A stretch of 64,000 bases of DNA from Duganella aceris (GCF_011090165.1 NZ_JAADJT010000016.1:51620-115619); one strand, 5' to 3'. Shown: positions 8,002 through 18,899, counted from the stretch's first letter. Translations and numbers: made by a program. The notes: generated by a model from the letters alone, not told the origin.

Positions 8002-8549
8002 GGCTCGCCGTCCTTCAGGTACAAGGTGAAACGCAGCCGCGCTTCGACCGTGGCGTCGGCGATGGTCTCACGGCGGAAGCCGACTTCGTCGAGCGAAGCG
8101 AACGGCATCTGGCCCAGCGCCTGCATCGAGAACTGCCAGATCGACTGGTACGGTCCCTTCACCGGCAGGATGATCTGATAGGTGCTGACGCGGCTGGCCT
8201 TGTCGTAGGCGGCCTTGTATTCGCCCTGGCTCAGGATCAGCTTCGATTTGGCGGCCAGGTCGAACAGCACCTTGACCTGCTGCTCGGCGTAGCGCTTCTC
8301 GCCAAGCACCTGGTAGAACTCGGCCAGGTTCTGGTTGGCCGACGGCGGTGGCGGCGGCGCCACCAAGGTCGCCGGCGACGGCAGCGGCCGGGCCAGCAAC
8401 CGCGCCTGCGCCGCGCGCTGCGGCAGCAGCCAGGCCCACGCCGCGACGCCGGCCGCGCACAGGACGATGGCGACGCAGGCCGGCGCGCCGATGCGCTGCA
8501 GCAGCAGGCGCGCGCGCAAGGCCAGGACCGCCGCGTTGATATCGTTCAT
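7998..8549 (-). CDS. PilO/GspM-like inner-membrane platform protein
   Basis: A 183-residue protein with one membrane segment near residues 25-45, a proline-rich periplasmic linker (LVAPPPPPSANQ) and an alpha/beta periplasmic domain. This is the topology of PilO and GspM, which pair with PilN and GspL. The start at 8549 gives an ATGA overlap with the preceding gene; four extra upstream codons are possible but less likely. The assignment rests on size, topology and the PilM-N-O order in this operon. Confidence 0.65.
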   Translation of the reverse strand: MNDINAAVLALRARLLLQRIGAPACVAIVLCAAGVAAWAWLLPQRAAQARLLARPLPSPATLVAPPPPPSANQNLAEFYQVLGEKRYAEQQVKVLFDLAAKSKLILSQGEYKAAYDKASRVSTYQIILPVKGPYQSIWQFSMQALGQMPFASLDEVGFRRETIADATVEARLRFTLYLKDGEP

Positions 8550-9091
8550 CGCGCCACCCATGTCGCCTCCAGCTGGAAGCGCAAGGGCCGGTTCGGATCC
8601 TGCTCGTTGATTTCGTGGCGCGTCAGTATCACGGCGCTGAAGGACTCCTGCTGCTTCAACTCCGCGACGTAGTCCACCATCTCGTCGCTGGTCCTGGTCT
8701 CGGCGGTGATCTTCAGGATTTGCTTGCGCGGATCAGGCTCCATCGCCACCAGCGCCACGCCGCGCGGCGTGGCGGCCGCCACCGCGTCCTGCAACTCGCG
8801 CCACGGCAGGTTCAATTGCATCACGGCGCCGTTGACGAACACCGCCTGCTCCGGCGGGATCGCGACCCGCGCCACCTCCACAGGCCGCGCCGACATCGCC
8901 GCCACGCGCTCCTGCAGATGGCGCACTTGGCGCTCGCGCTCATGCCGCTGCTCGGCCAGTCGCCAGCCGCCGAAGGCCGCGCCCACGCACAGCAGCAAGC
9001 CGATGCCGGCCAGCGCCAGCAGCGCCGGATGGGTATGGAACAAGGTGCGGCGCAGGCTGCGCGGCGCGAAGTCGATGTGCATGGATTTCAT
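8546..9091 (-). CDS. PilN/GspL-C-like inner-membrane platform protein
   Basis: A 181-residue protein beginning MKSMHIDFAPRSLRRTLF. A membrane segment (LLALAGIGLLLCVGAAFGGW) is followed by a coiled-coil-like stretch (LAEQRHERERQVRHLQERVAAM) and a ferredoxin-like domain (PWRELQDAVAAATPRGVALVAMEPDPRKQILKITAE). This is the PilN arrangement. The short cytoplasmic tail would bind the PilM-like protein encoded just upstream, and the periplasmic part would pair with the PilO-like protein. ATGA overlaps tie it to both neighbours. Confidence 0.75.
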   Translation of the reverse strand: MKSMHIDFAPRSLRRTLFHTHPALLALAGIGLLLCVGAAFGGWRLAEQRHERERQVRHLQERVAAMSARPVEVARVAIPPEQAVFVNGAVMQLNLPWRELQDAVAAATPRGVALVAMEPDPRKQILKITAETRTSDEMVDYVAELKQQESFSAVILTRHEINEQDPNRPLRFQLEATWVAR

Positions 9092-9859
9092 GCCGCTCCC
9101 CCACCGATCGCCGCGCACGGGATGTAGGCCGCGCCGCCGGCCGGCTTGGTCCAGTCGGCCGGCGCCGCGCCGCATACCTGCAGCAGCTCGGGCGCGGCCA
9201 GGTCCAGCAGCAGCGCTTCGCGTTGCAGCGTTTGCGTCAGCCAGTACTGATCGGCGCCGTGCGGTATCGGCAGCGGACGGATGGCGCGCACGCCCTCGCC
9301 CTCGGCGTCGATCGCCGCCAGCGTCAGCAGGTTGTCGTGCACCACGCCGAACCACGCGCCCTGCCTGATGCCGCGCCGGTTGCGGTTCCACGCGCCGACG
9401 AAGCGCGGCGCGATGCCGACGATGGCCAGCCTGAATTCCTGCGCCACCAGCTGCAGCGCGGCCAGCAAGGTGTGCGGCACGGCGGCGGCGAAGAACGGTT
9501 CGGTCGCGTTCCAGTCGGCCGAGATGCGCCATGCCGACGGCGGCTCGCCGTACAGCGACTGGAAGCGCAGGCCGGCCGCCGCCTCCATGTCCGCCATGCG
9601 GGCGGCGCCCGGCGGCGGCGTCACGCGCCACAGGCGCGTCAGCTCGTCGGCCAGCGTGAAGCTGACCGGCCAGCCGCCGACTTCGAGCTCGCCCAGCAGC
9701 GCGCGCAAGGCGTTGGCGATGGCGTCGAAGGGATGCTCGCCCGACGGCGCGATGGCCTGCGCCGCCAGCTGCGTCGGCGCCGCCCCGCCCCAGCGGCCGA
9801 CGCGCCGCACCGCGACCGCATGGGCCGCGACGTCGATGCGCAGCGATTGTCCGATGGCT

Positions 9860-9867
<8 letters not shown>
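9088..9867 (-). CDS. PilM/GspL-N-like cytoplasmic actin-fold protein (divergent)
   Basis: A 259-residue soluble protein without signal or membrane segments, placed between the ATPase gene and the PilN-like gene, where PilM sits in type IV pilus operons. The N-terminus (RIDVAAHAVAVRRVGRW) and the duplicated alpha/beta pattern suggest a reduced actin-like fold. The clear phosphate-binding motifs of PilM are weak or absent, so nucleotide binding is doubtful. It likely couples the ATPase to the membrane platform. The assignment rests mainly on context. Confidence 0.55.
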
Positions 9868-11535
<1,668 letters not shown>

Positions 11536-11539
<4 letters not shown>

Positions 11540-12732
11540 GACATGTCTCCCGCCAGATCGAAGATCGGCATATACAGCAGCACCACGATGGCGCCGACCA
11601 CCAGGCCGATGGCGGCCATCAGCAGCGGTTCGAAGGTGCGCGTGAAGCGTTCGATCCAGCGGCTGATTTCGCCGTCGTAGAACGCCGCCGACTGGGTCAG
11701 CATCGGCCCCATGTCGCCGGTGCGCTCGCCGACGCGCAGCATGCGCAGCGAGATCGGCGTGGTCAGTTGATTGGCCTCGAACGCGGTCGACAGCGGCAGG
11801 CCCGATTCGATCGCGCCGCGCGCCGCCTGCAGGTTGCGGCGGATGCCGGCCGAGACCATGCCCTGCACCGTCTCGATCGCGTGCACGATGGTGATGCCGC
11901 CTTCGCTGAGCATACCCAGCGTCAGGTAGAGCCGCGACAGTTCATAGATGCGCACCCGCTCGCCGATGCCGGGCAGACGACCCAGCAGGCGGCCGATGCC
12001 GCCGTTGGCCAGCGCGTGCCGCACGCCCAGCACCAGCGCCGCCAGCACCGTGGCGATGCCGCCCAACAGCAGGGTCGGATGGGCGCCGGCGAACTGGCCC
12101 CAGTTGAGCATCTGCTGCGACAGCCACGGCAGGTTGCGGCCGGCGCCCTGGTACACCTCGGCGAAGCGCGGCACCACGTAGCCGATCAGGAACATGCTGA
12201 CGCCGCCGCCGACCAGCAGCAGGATGCACGGATAGATCGCGGCCGAGACCAGCTTGGCGCGCACCACGTCGATGCGCTGCTGGTAGTCGATGAAACGGGA
12301 CAAAGAGCGCGGCAGGTCCGAGGTGCCCTCGGCCGCCTTGACGATGCCGATGTACAGCGGCGGGAACAGTTCCGGCTGCTCCGCCAGCACGGCGGAGAAG
12401 CGCTGGCCTTCGCGCAGGCCGGCCAGCAGGCGTTCCAGCACGCTGCGCGTGGCCGGGCCGCTTTCCTTTTCCAGCAAGGCTTCCAGCCCTTCGACGATAC
12501 CCAGGCCGGCGGTCAGCAGCGCCAGCAGCTCCTGGCTGAACAGCACCAGCGACAGGCCCTTGCCGCGCGCCTTGCCGCGACGCAGGCCGAGGCCGCCGCC
12601 GGCCGGCGCGATCGAACTGACGAACAGCCCGCGCGCCTCGACCTGACGGCGCGCGTCGGCCTCATCGCGGCCATCGATCGTTAGATGGGAGATGACCATA
12701 TCGGCCGACAAGGTACGGACATCGAACTGCAT
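11536..12732 (-). CDS. gspF: Inner-membrane platform protein, GspF/PilC family
   Basis: A 398-residue protein with two GspF cytoplasmic helical domains (about 70-190 and 270-390) and three membrane segments (YPCILLLVGGGVSMFLIGYV, LLLGGIATVLAALVLGV and LLMAAIGLVVGAIVVLLYMPIF). Motifs LSLVLFSQELLALLTAGL and GERTGDMGPML are characteristic. GspF is the rotating or scaffolding membrane core that loads pseudopilins when driven by GspE. It starts 21 bp after gspG. The length is normal. Confidence 0.95.
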
Positions 12733-12753
12733 AGTGGGGAGACTCTGGGAAGC

Positions 12754-13197
12754 TTATTGCGAGCTGATGTCGGCGTCTTCGCCTTCGCCGCCGGCGACGC
12801 CGTTGCGGCCCAGCGAGGTGATTTCGAATTCCGCCTTGCTGCCCGGCGCCTTGTACTGGTAGGCGTGGCCCCACGGATCGGGCGGCACCGCCTTCTTCAG
12901 GTACGGGCCGTTCCACTTGGCGCCGGCGGTCGGCGGCGCGACCAGCAGCGCGGCCAGGCCTTCCTCGGTGGTCGGATAACGGCCGACGTCGAGCCGGAAA
13001 GTGTCCAGCGATTTCTCGAACGCTTCGATCTGCGCCTTGGCGATCGTCACTTCCGATTTGCCCAGTTGGGCGAAATATTTGGGACCGACATACGCCGCCA
13101 GCAAACCGATGATCACGATCACGACCAACAGCTCCAGCAAGGTAAAACCGGCCGGATTGCGGACCGCGATTTTACGATGTTTCTTTACGACTTCCAT
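12754..13197 (-). CDS. gspG: Major pseudopilin GspG
   Basis: A 147-residue pseudopilin: basic MEVVKKHRKIAVRNPAG/FTLLELLVVIVIIGLLAAYV, then a canonical GspG globular domain (LDTFRLDVGRYPTTEEGLAALL, WNGPYLKKAVPPDPWGHAYQY) and an acidic C-terminus EDADISSQ. The motif YPTTEEGL and the calcium-site region are diagnostic of the major T2SS pseudopilin. The start at 13197 is chosen over the in-frame ATG at 13230 because an AAGGAG lies 8 bp upstream of it. It is the first gene of the 11-gene operon. Confidence 0.95.
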   Translation of the reverse strand: MEVVKKHRKIAVRNPAGFTLLELLVVIVIIGLLAAYVGPKYFAQLGKSEVTIAKAQIEAFEKSLDTFRLDVGRYPTTEEGLAALLVAPPTAGAKWNGPYLKKAVPPDPWGHAYQYKAPGSKAEFEITSLGRNGVAGGEGEDADISSQ

Positions 13198-13232
13198 CCC
13201 TGCAACTCCTTTGCGTGACGCCACTTCCAAGA

Positions 13233-13248
13233 AGCTATGAGGCTACCA
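13233..13248 (-). promoter_or_regulatory. Weak sigma-54-like promoter candidate upstream of gspG
   Basis: On the minus strand TGGTAGCCTCATAGCT has GG and GC dinucleotides with exact -24/-12 spacing and 36 bp to the gspG start. It matches only part of the TGGCAC-N5-TTGCA consensus, so it is a weak candidate. Confidence 0.3.
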
Positions 13249-13274
13249 TGCGGTTTGCTACTACGACAATCTTT

Positions 13275-14030
13275 TTATGCGGCGCGCGCCAGCATTTGTG
13301 TCGGACGATCAAATAGTTGCAGCGCCATGCCGCGCGCGATCGCATGGGCGCGGTTGGACACGCCCAGCAACCGGTACAGGCGCTGCAGATGGTTCTTTAC
13401 GGTCAGGCCGCTGATGCCGAGGATCAGGCCGATTTCCTCGTTGCTCTTGCCTTCGCGCACCCAGTGCAGGATCTCCGCCTCGCGCGCGCTGACCGGGCGC
13501 GCCAGCGCGGCGGCGCGCGTGCGCGCCTGGCTGCCGCCCACGCGTTGCAAGCCCATGTGCAGATACGGCAGCAGCAGTTCGAGGAAATACGCGTGGCGAG
13601 GGCGTGGCCGGTGCGGCAGGCCGAACAGGACGAAGAAGGTGGCGCCGCCCGGCAAGCGTTCTGTGCCACGGATCAACAGATTCTCCATGCCCAGTTCGCG
13701 CAACTCGCCCAGGAACGGCGCCAGCGCCGGCTCGGCCTCGCCGCCGCAATGGCGGGCCAGGCGCAGGGCCAGGCCATCGTCGCGGTTGGCGAGACGGTTG
13801 TGGACGCCGGCGTCCAGCACCATGCTGTGCGCGCACTCGATATGCCGCAGCTCGTCGTGCTCGCCGAACTGCAGGCACACCATGACTTGATGCGGCAGCA
13901 AGGCTTGCAACGGGCCCTGCGTCCACAGGCGGAACTGGCGCGCGTCGCGCAGCGGGATGGCGGCTTCGATCGCGTGCAGCAGGTATTCCTGCTCCAGCTT
14001 GCTCAAGATGACCAACTGCTCCATCGTCAT
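13275..14030 (-). CDS. epsA: XrtB/PEP-CTERM-associated LuxR-type regulator EpsA
   Basis: A 251-residue protein with an N-terminal sensory-like domain (residues 1-175) and a C-terminal LuxR/FixJ helix-turn-helix (VSAREAEILHWVREGKSN, IGLILGISGLTVKNHLQRLY, LGVSNRAHAIARGMALQLF). The protein and its pairing with exosortase-B loci match the EpsA family of exopolysaccharide regulators. The start at 14030 overlaps the response regulator stop (ATGA), so the two are co-translated. It probably controls the eps and PEP-CTERM genes; here it sits beside the secretion operon, more than 20 kb from the eps genes. Confidence 0.88.
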   Translation of the reverse strand: MTMEQLVILSKLEQEYLLHAIEAAIPLRDARQFRLWTQGPLQALLPHQVMVCLQFGEHDELRHIECAHSMVLDAGVHNRLANRDDGLALRLARHCGGEAEPALAPFLGELRELGMENLLIRGTERLPGGATFFVLFGLPHRPRPRHAYFLELLLPYLHMGLQRVGGSQARTRAAALARPVSAREAEILHWVREGKSNEEIGLILGISGLTVKNHLQRLYRLLGVSNRAHAIARGMALQLFDRPTQMLARAA

Positions 14031-14731
14031 CCCGGCGCGCCGGTGAAGCGGTAACCGCTGCCGCGCACGGTTTCGATGCGTTGCTGATAGCCGCTGGGCT
14101 GCAGCGCGCTGCGCAGGCGGCCGACGTGGGTGTCGACGGTGCGCTCGTCGAGGTAGACGGCGCGGCCCCAGACCTGGTCGAGCAGCTGGGCGCGGGTATG
14201 CACGCGCTCCGGGTGGCTCATCAGGAAATTCAACAGCTTGAACTCCACCCGGCCCAGCGCCAGCTCGCGCGCGTCGGCGGTGACGCGCTGGGTGCCGGGA
14301 TCGAGCCGCAGGCCGGCCAGTTGCACCGGCGCGTCGGCGCCGGCATGGGCGGCGCGCGGCTGGCGGCGCAGCACGGCGGCGACACGGGCGGCCATTTCGC
14401 GCGGACTGAAGGGTTTGGTCATGTAATCGTCGGCGCCGCTTTCCAGCGCCATGATCTTGTCCGGCTCGCCGCACCGGGCGGTGACCATGATGATCGGCAA
14501 GTCGCGGGTGGAGTGCTGGGCGCGCAGGCGGCGGATCAGCGACAGCCCGGACTGGCCCGGCAAGGTCCAGTCCAGCAAAATCATGTCGGGCAGGCCGTCC
14601 TCCAGCATCAGCAAGGCGCTTTCGGCGTCGCCGGCGCGGCTGACGGTGTGGCCGGCCATGCCGAGGTTCAGGGCGATGAGCTCCTGGATCGCGGGCTCGG
14701 TTTCGATGACAAGGATATGGGCGGCGAACAT
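14027..14731 (-). CDS. PhoB-like OmpR-family response regulator (orphan)
   Basis: A 234-residue two-domain regulator. The receiver (1-120) has phospho-acceptor Asp54 in LLDWTLPGQSG, the TAR motif and Lys in YMTKPFSPREM. The winged helix (130-230) contains ELALGRVEFKLLNFLMSHPERV and ERTVDTHVGRLRSAL with the RIETVRGSGYRF wing, very like PhoB. The upstream acidic cluster is ETEP rather than EDEP/DDE, slightly atypical. There is no histidine kinase gene next to it, and it is coupled to epsA, so it may serve exopolysaccharide or phosphate control rather than being the main PhoB. Confidence 0.88.
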   Translation of the reverse strand: MFAAHILVIETEPAIQELIALNLGMAGHTVSRAGDAESALLMLEDGLPDMILLDWTLPGQSGLSLIRRLRAQHSTRDLPIIMVTARCGEPDKIMALESGADDYMTKPFSPREMAARVAAVLRRQPRAAHAGADAPVQLAGLRLDPGTQRVTADARELALGRVEFKLLNFLMSHPERVHTRAQLLDQVWGRAVYLDERTVDTHVGRLRSALQPSGYQQRIETVRGSGYRFTGAPG

Positions 14732-14916
14732 GGCAATCTCTTGTAACGTCTTGATCGGTTGAAGCGGTGCAATCCACTATGCAACAAGCAATCTGGCATT
14801 ACTAATATGATTTCCATGAAATATTTATATTTTTCGCGACTATATACGGCCGCCGCTGTGCCGCTTTCCTTCATCCCCGTGATTTGCAACTGACTAGCGG
14901 TTTTTTTGCCAGTCAT

Positions 14917-14954
14917 AAAAAAACGACAGATTGCTGCAAGGCATCAATCTGTCG
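14917..14954 (-). terminator. Rho-independent terminator after the ExeM/PEP-CTERM operon
   Basis: Read on the minus strand, a 10-bp perfect stem CGACAGATTG/CAATCTGTCG with an 11-nt loop is followed by TTTTTTT. It lies about 35 bp after the PEP-CTERM stop. Confidence 0.92.
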
Positions 14955-14986
14955 TTGCAATGGATGGGGCGTCGCCGCCCCGTCGT

Positions 14987-15631
14987 TTAACCGGCGACGC
15001 GGCGGCGCGACCAGCCGACCAGGCCGAGGCCGGCAGCCAGCATCAACCAGGTCGACGGTTCCGGCACCGCGCTGACGCTGACGGCGGCGGTATCGTAGAT
15101 CTCGCTGCCGACCACGCCCTGGCCGCCGACGGTGGCGGCCGGGGTCCAGCTCAGCTGCAGCAGGCTGAAACCGTCCGCGCCGTAGTTGCCCAGAAAGGCC
15201 GTCTGGCCGGCGTCCATCAGCGCCACCGTGAACAGCGAGCCCCAGACCTGCGCCGACGGATCGGCGGCGCCGCTGAAGGTGACGTTGAAGCCGACCGTGC
15301 CGCCGAAGTTCACGGCGTGGAACAGGTCGTTGCTGTCATAGGTGTTGGCGATGCTGTAACCGCCGGCCAGCGAACCGGTGACGGAGTCGGTCATGTCGGC
15401 CGCGATGCTTGCGTCGAAGCCGGTGAAGCCGCTCAGACCCACCGTGGCGGCGGCGCTGTTGCCGGCGCTGCCAGGATTGAACTGCAGGTCGATCCAGCCG
15501 TTGCTGCCGAAGCCGGTTGTGTCGAGCTCGACGTGGTAGGTCGTGTCGGCGGCGGCCAGGCCGGCGCAGGCGCTCAACGCCAGCGCCAACAGCATGCGGC
15601 GCAGGGAAAGGGAGTTTTTATTGATGAACAT
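14987..15631 (-). CDS. PEP-CTERM sorting domain protein
   Basis: A 214-residue secreted protein. The signal peptide (LLALALSACAGLAAA) leads to a beta-rich domain of about 160 residues with many Gly, Asp and aromatic residues and no catalytic motif I recognise. The C-terminus AVPEPSTWLMLAAGLGLVG plus WSRRRVAG is a standard PEP-CTERM signal. The gene begins 13 bp after the secreted nuclease gene and shares its promoter, so the two are probably made together. A strong terminator follows. Function unknown; likely a surface or matrix protein. Confidence 0.88.
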   Translation of the reverse strand: MFINKNSLSLRRMLLALALSACAGLAAADTTYHVELDTTGFGSNGWIDLQFNPGSAGNSAAATVGLSGFTGFDASIAADMTDSVTGSLAGGYSIANTYDSNDLFHAVNFGGTVGFNVTFSGAADPSAQVWGSLFTVALMDAGQTAFLGNYGADGFSLLQLSWTPAATVGGQGVVGSEIYDTAAVSVSAVPEPSTWLMLAAGLGLVGWSRRRVAG

Positions 15632-15644
15632 GATGGATCCTTGC

Positions 15645-18600
15645 TTAGAAAGTGCCGCTGTAAATTTTAGCCGTGTAGCTGATGTTGGCCGTGCCGGTTT
15701 TGCTGAAGGTCAGCGGTAAGGTGACCGAGGCGCCGGGCGCCAGGCCGCCGGGCACCGTGATGTACGGCGCGCCGTTCTGGGTGCTGGTGGCGTTGACCAG
15801 CGTGATGCCGCCGGCCAGGCCGTTCAGCGCGACCTGCAGCGGGCCGGTGATGGCGCCGGCGCCGCTGTTGGTGACGGTCAAGGTGCCGGTGTAGCGGCCG
15901 GTCAGGCGGTTCAGCGCCAGGCCCGAGCCCAGCGTGCGCACGCTGGCGGTGACGTCGGTGTACGACGCTTTCAGGCTCAGCGTGATCACCACCGGATCAT
16001 GGTCCGACGCGCGGTAAGGCATGGCCGTGTACAGGTCCTGCGGCTTGGCGACCTTGGTGCTGCCCAGGTTGAGGTTGTAATCGATGATGGACGATTCGTC
16101 GGCGTTGATATGCCACTCGGCCGCGTCATGCACCACCGCGTTCAGCTCGGCGCTGGCCAGCGCGTGGTCCAGGTAGCCGCTTTCGCCGTCGAACACATAC
16201 GAGTAAGGCGTGCCGCGCGGGCGCACGAAACGCTCCAGCTGGTTGACGAAGCCGGCGGCGGTGATGAGGTTGATCGGATCTTCGAAACCGTGCGAGTTGA
16301 AGTCGCCGATCAGCAGCACTTTCGGGTCGCTGGCGGCGGCCACCACTTGCGGCACAAAAGTGCCGACCAGGCGGGTCGCCTGGTTCTTGCGGTCGGAGTT
16401 GAAGCAACCCTGGCCATCGTTCTTGTCGCCATTGATGTTGCTGGCGGCCGGGCAGCTGCCCTTGGATTTCAGGTGGTTGACCACCACCGAGAACTTCTGC
16501 CCGTTGGCGGCACGGAAGGTTTGCGCCATCGGCGGACGGTTGTTGACGGCGTCGGTGTCGGACATCGAGCTGCCGACCAGGCTGACCGCGGACGGCTTGT
16601 AGATCATCGCCACGCGGATCGCGTCGGTGCCGGTGCCCGGCGTGCTGGTGGCGCTGACCGGCGCCGGCACATAGGCATAGGTGATCGCGCCGTAGGCGGC
16701 GTTGAGCGACTTGACCAGGTACTTGACCGATTTCTCGACGTCGCCGCCGTTGTTCTGGATCTCCATCAGGCCGACCACGTCGGCGTTGATGGCCTTCAGT
16801 TCGTTGACGATCTTGTTTTCCTGGCGCTGGAACTCGGCGATGTTGTCGGCGCCGCGGCAGTTGCTCGGCGAGGCGGTACCGGCGCCCAGTTTGCAGCCGG
16901 CGATGGTCTGGCCTTCGGCATTGGTGCCGTTGGTGAACTCGGTGAAGTAGTTCAGCACGTTGGCGCTGGCGATCTTGATGTTGCCGTCGACGTTGGCGGT
17001 GTCGGCCGTGATGACCGGCGCCGGGGTGCGCGCGTTGTCGCTGGAGAAGGTCGGCGCGGCGGTCGGCTGCAGCTTGAACGCCGGGCCGCTGCCGGCCGAA
17101 CCGTAGTCGATCACACCGACCACGTCGGAGACGCTGTCGCCGGCGCGGCGCACGCCGTTGTCGTCCAGGTAAGGGACGGTGGCCGGGGTGACGAAGATGT
17201 CGTCGTCGAGGATGATCTGGTTTTGCGCGTTGGACAGGGCCAGCGCGATCGCTTCCGGCGAACCGGCCGGATGGCGGTTGGTCGGCACTTCCAGGCGGCC
17301 GGTCGACAGCGTCATCTCGCCGCGCTCGCCCAGGAATTCCACCTGCGACACGGTCAGCGGGCTGGTGAAGCGCACCAGCATGCCTTCGTAGCGGCCGAAG
17401 TCGGTCACCGGGAAGGCGATGTTGGTCGCGGTGACCACGTGGCCGCTGGACAGCTTGCGCACGCCGCTGACGTTGGTCAATTCGGTGTAGCTGCGCGGCG
17501 CGGTGGACGGCGTGTACTCGGAGACGGTGCCGGTGATCAGGATCTTGTCGCCGATCTCGACGCTGTCCGCATAGGCGGCGGTGGTGTAGACGAACAGGCC
17601 GTCGGAGGTTTCCGGGTTGCCGTCGCCGTTCTCGTCCTGGATGAAGAAACCGGAGCCGACCTTCAGCGTGACCACGCCTTCGGTGCTTTGCTCGGTGTTG
17701 GCGTAGGGGCTGGCCGCGCCGGCGCCCTGGATTTGCGGAATGGTATGGGTCAGCGCCGCCTCGCCCTTGACCACCACGCTGACCGAGCAGCTCTTCTGCT
17801 CGGCCTGGTTGTTGCTGAAATTGATCACCACCGGATAGGTGCCGACCGCGACGTTGCCGCCGACGTTGAGGCTGACATTGGCGACGCCACCGGCGGCCGA
17901 GGCGGCCAGGAAGTTCGCCAGGCTGATGCCGGTCACGCCGGTCGAGGTGATCGTGGCGGCGTTGACGACGCCGTCGGCGTCGGTGGCCGACAGGGCGGCG
18001 CTGCCGCCCGTGCCCTGGTTCACCGTCAGCGTCGGCTGGCAGGTCGGCACGATGGCGGCGACGGCGACGGCGCACACGTTGGCGGTGGTGCCACCGTTGC
18101 GCGGGACCGGCGTGCCGATGGCGAAGTCGGCGCTGTTGACGTCGGTGTCGGTGCAGCCGCCGCCTTTGCGCAGCGCCGCCGTGGAATTGGACAGGACGGC
18201 GGTCGCCGCGCCTTCGAACGAGTTCGCGGTCGGACCGAAGCCGAGCAGATCGACCACGGTGGCGCTGTTGGCGGCGACCGCGCCGGACAGCGCGCTCTCG
18301 CTGCTGACCAGCGCGACCTTGCCGGTGGTGCCGCTCATGTTGGTGGTGCCGGTCACTTCCGGCGTCGGCAGCGCCGGCGCGCCGGGGGTGGTCCCGGCGG
18401 CTTGCTGGACCAACAGGTATTTACCCGGCGCCAAGGTCACGCCCTCGCCGAGCTTGGTGACCAGCCAGGGGGTGGTGCCGGTGGCGCTGCCGTATTGCAC
18501 GCTCCACTTGGACAGGTCGACGGTGCTGGCGCTGCGGTTGAAGAGTTCGACGAAATCGTTGCTGAACGAGGCGCCGGCGTTGCCGCCGCCACCGTACACC

Positions 18601-18734
18601 TGGCTGATGACGATCGCCGAATCGGCGGCGTAGGCCGGCGCGCACAGCGCGGCCATCAAGGCGGCGGCGAGAACGGTGCGCCGGCCCGGCGTGGCGGCAG
18701 CCTGGGCGGTCGGCAAGAGAGCGATTTTTTTCAT
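15645..18734 (-). CDS. ExeM/NucH-family secreted endonuclease with lamin-tail domain
   Basis: A 1029-residue exported protein. The signal peptide ends at AYA/AD (about residue 36). An LTD domain follows (SAIVISQVYGGGGNAG, FVELFNRS, LSKWSVQYGS), then Ig-like/OB-like segments and an endonuclease/exonuclease/phosphatase domain from about residue 580. That domain shows KIASANVLNYF, VVGLMEIQNNG, VVNHLKSKGSC, VLLIGDFNSHG, LDHALAS and SDHDPVV, so its metal and catalytic residues (N, E, D/N, DH) are present. The C-terminal Ig-like domain ends without PEP-CTERM. ExeM/NucH enzymes degrade extracellular DNA for nutrient use or biofilm remodelling. A candidate Pho box upstream suggests phosphate-starvation control. 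Confidence 0.92.
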   Translation of the reverse strand: MKKIALLPTAQAAATPGRRTVLAAALMAALCAPAYAADSAIVISQVYGGGGNAGASFSNDFVELFNRSASTVDLSKWSVQYGSATGTTPWLVTKLGEGVTLAPGKYLLVQQAAGTTPGAPALPTPEVTGTTNMSGTTGKVALVSSESALSGAVAANSATVVDLLGFGPTANSFEGAATAVLSNSTAALRKGGGCTDTDVNSADFAIGTPVPRNGGTTANVCAVAVAAIVPTCQPTLTVNQGTGGSAALSATDADGVVNAATITSTGVTGISLANFLAASAAGGVANVSLNVGGNVAVGTYPVVINFSNNQAEQKSCSVSVVVKGEAALTHTIPQIQGAGAASPYANTEQSTEGVVTLKVGSGFFIQDENGDGNPETSDGLFVYTTAAYADSVEIGDKILITGTVSEYTPSTAPRSYTELTNVSGVRKLSSGHVVTATNIAFPVTDFGRYEGMLVRFTSPLTVSQVEFLGERGEMTLSTGRLEVPTNRHPAGSPEAIALALSNAQNQIILDDDIFVTPATVPYLDDNGVRRAGDSVSDVVGVIDYGSAGSGPAFKLQPTAAPTFSSDNARTPAPVITADTANVDGNIKIASANVLNYFTEFTNGTNAEGQTIAGCKLGAGTASPSNCRGADNIAEFQRQENKIVNELKAINADVVGLMEIQNNGGDVEKSVKYLVKSLNAAYGAITYAYVPAPVSATSTPGTGTDAIRVAMIYKPSAVSLVGSSMSDTDAVNNRPPMAQTFRAANGQKFSVVVNHLKSKGSCPAASNINGDKNDGQGCFNSDRKNQATRLVGTFVPQVVAAASDPKVLLIGDFNSHGFEDPINLITAAGFVNQLERFVRPRGTPYSYVFDGESGYLDHALASAELNAVVHDAAEWHINADESSIIDYNLNLGSTKVAKPQDLYTAMPYRASDHDPVVITLSLKASYTDVTASVRTLGSGLALNRLTGRYTGTLTVTNSGAGAITGPLQVALNGLAGGITLVNATSTQNGAPYITVPGGLAPGASVTLPLTFSKTGTANISYTAKIYSGTF

Positions 18735-18811
18735 GGAAATTCCTGGTGGTGACCGGCAGTCGAGGAGGCGCCGGCGCTTGTTGTCAACATGTCTGCAAAC
18801 ATTGCAACTTT

Positions 18812-18847
18812 CATATTAGCTTGCAGGCATGACGACTTGATGACAAG
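18812..18847 (-). promoter_or_regulatory. Candidate Pho box and -10 element upstream of the nuclease gene
   Basis: On the minus strand TTGTCAT-CAAG-TCGTCAT shows two 7-mers with the 11-bp period of the Pho box (consensus CTGTCAT-N4-CTGTCAT; 6/7 and 5/7 matches). A TAATAT lies 10 bp downstream (18812-18817), the usual distance when PhoB replaces the -35 element. Confidence 0.6.
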
Positions 18848-18850
18848 CGT

Positions 18851-18868
18851 TTAGTCCACTCGGACTAA
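18851..18868. promoter_or_regulatory. Inverted repeat TTAGTCC-N4-GGACTAA
   Basis: A perfect 7-bp inverted repeat with a 4-nt spacer in the divergent region between the nuclease and the next PEP-CTERM gene, immediately beyond the Pho-box-like site. It has no T-run, so an operator is more likely than a terminator. Regulator unknown. Confidence 0.4.
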
Positions 18869-18899
18869 CGCGGCGTCACCACCGGATTTCCGATTTGCA

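Noticed and set aside
15999..18752. A 917-codon plus-strand frame opposite the nuclease
   Set aside because: Antisense shadow; periodic composition mirrors the real gene's codon bias and the real frame has a signal peptide and catalytic motifs.
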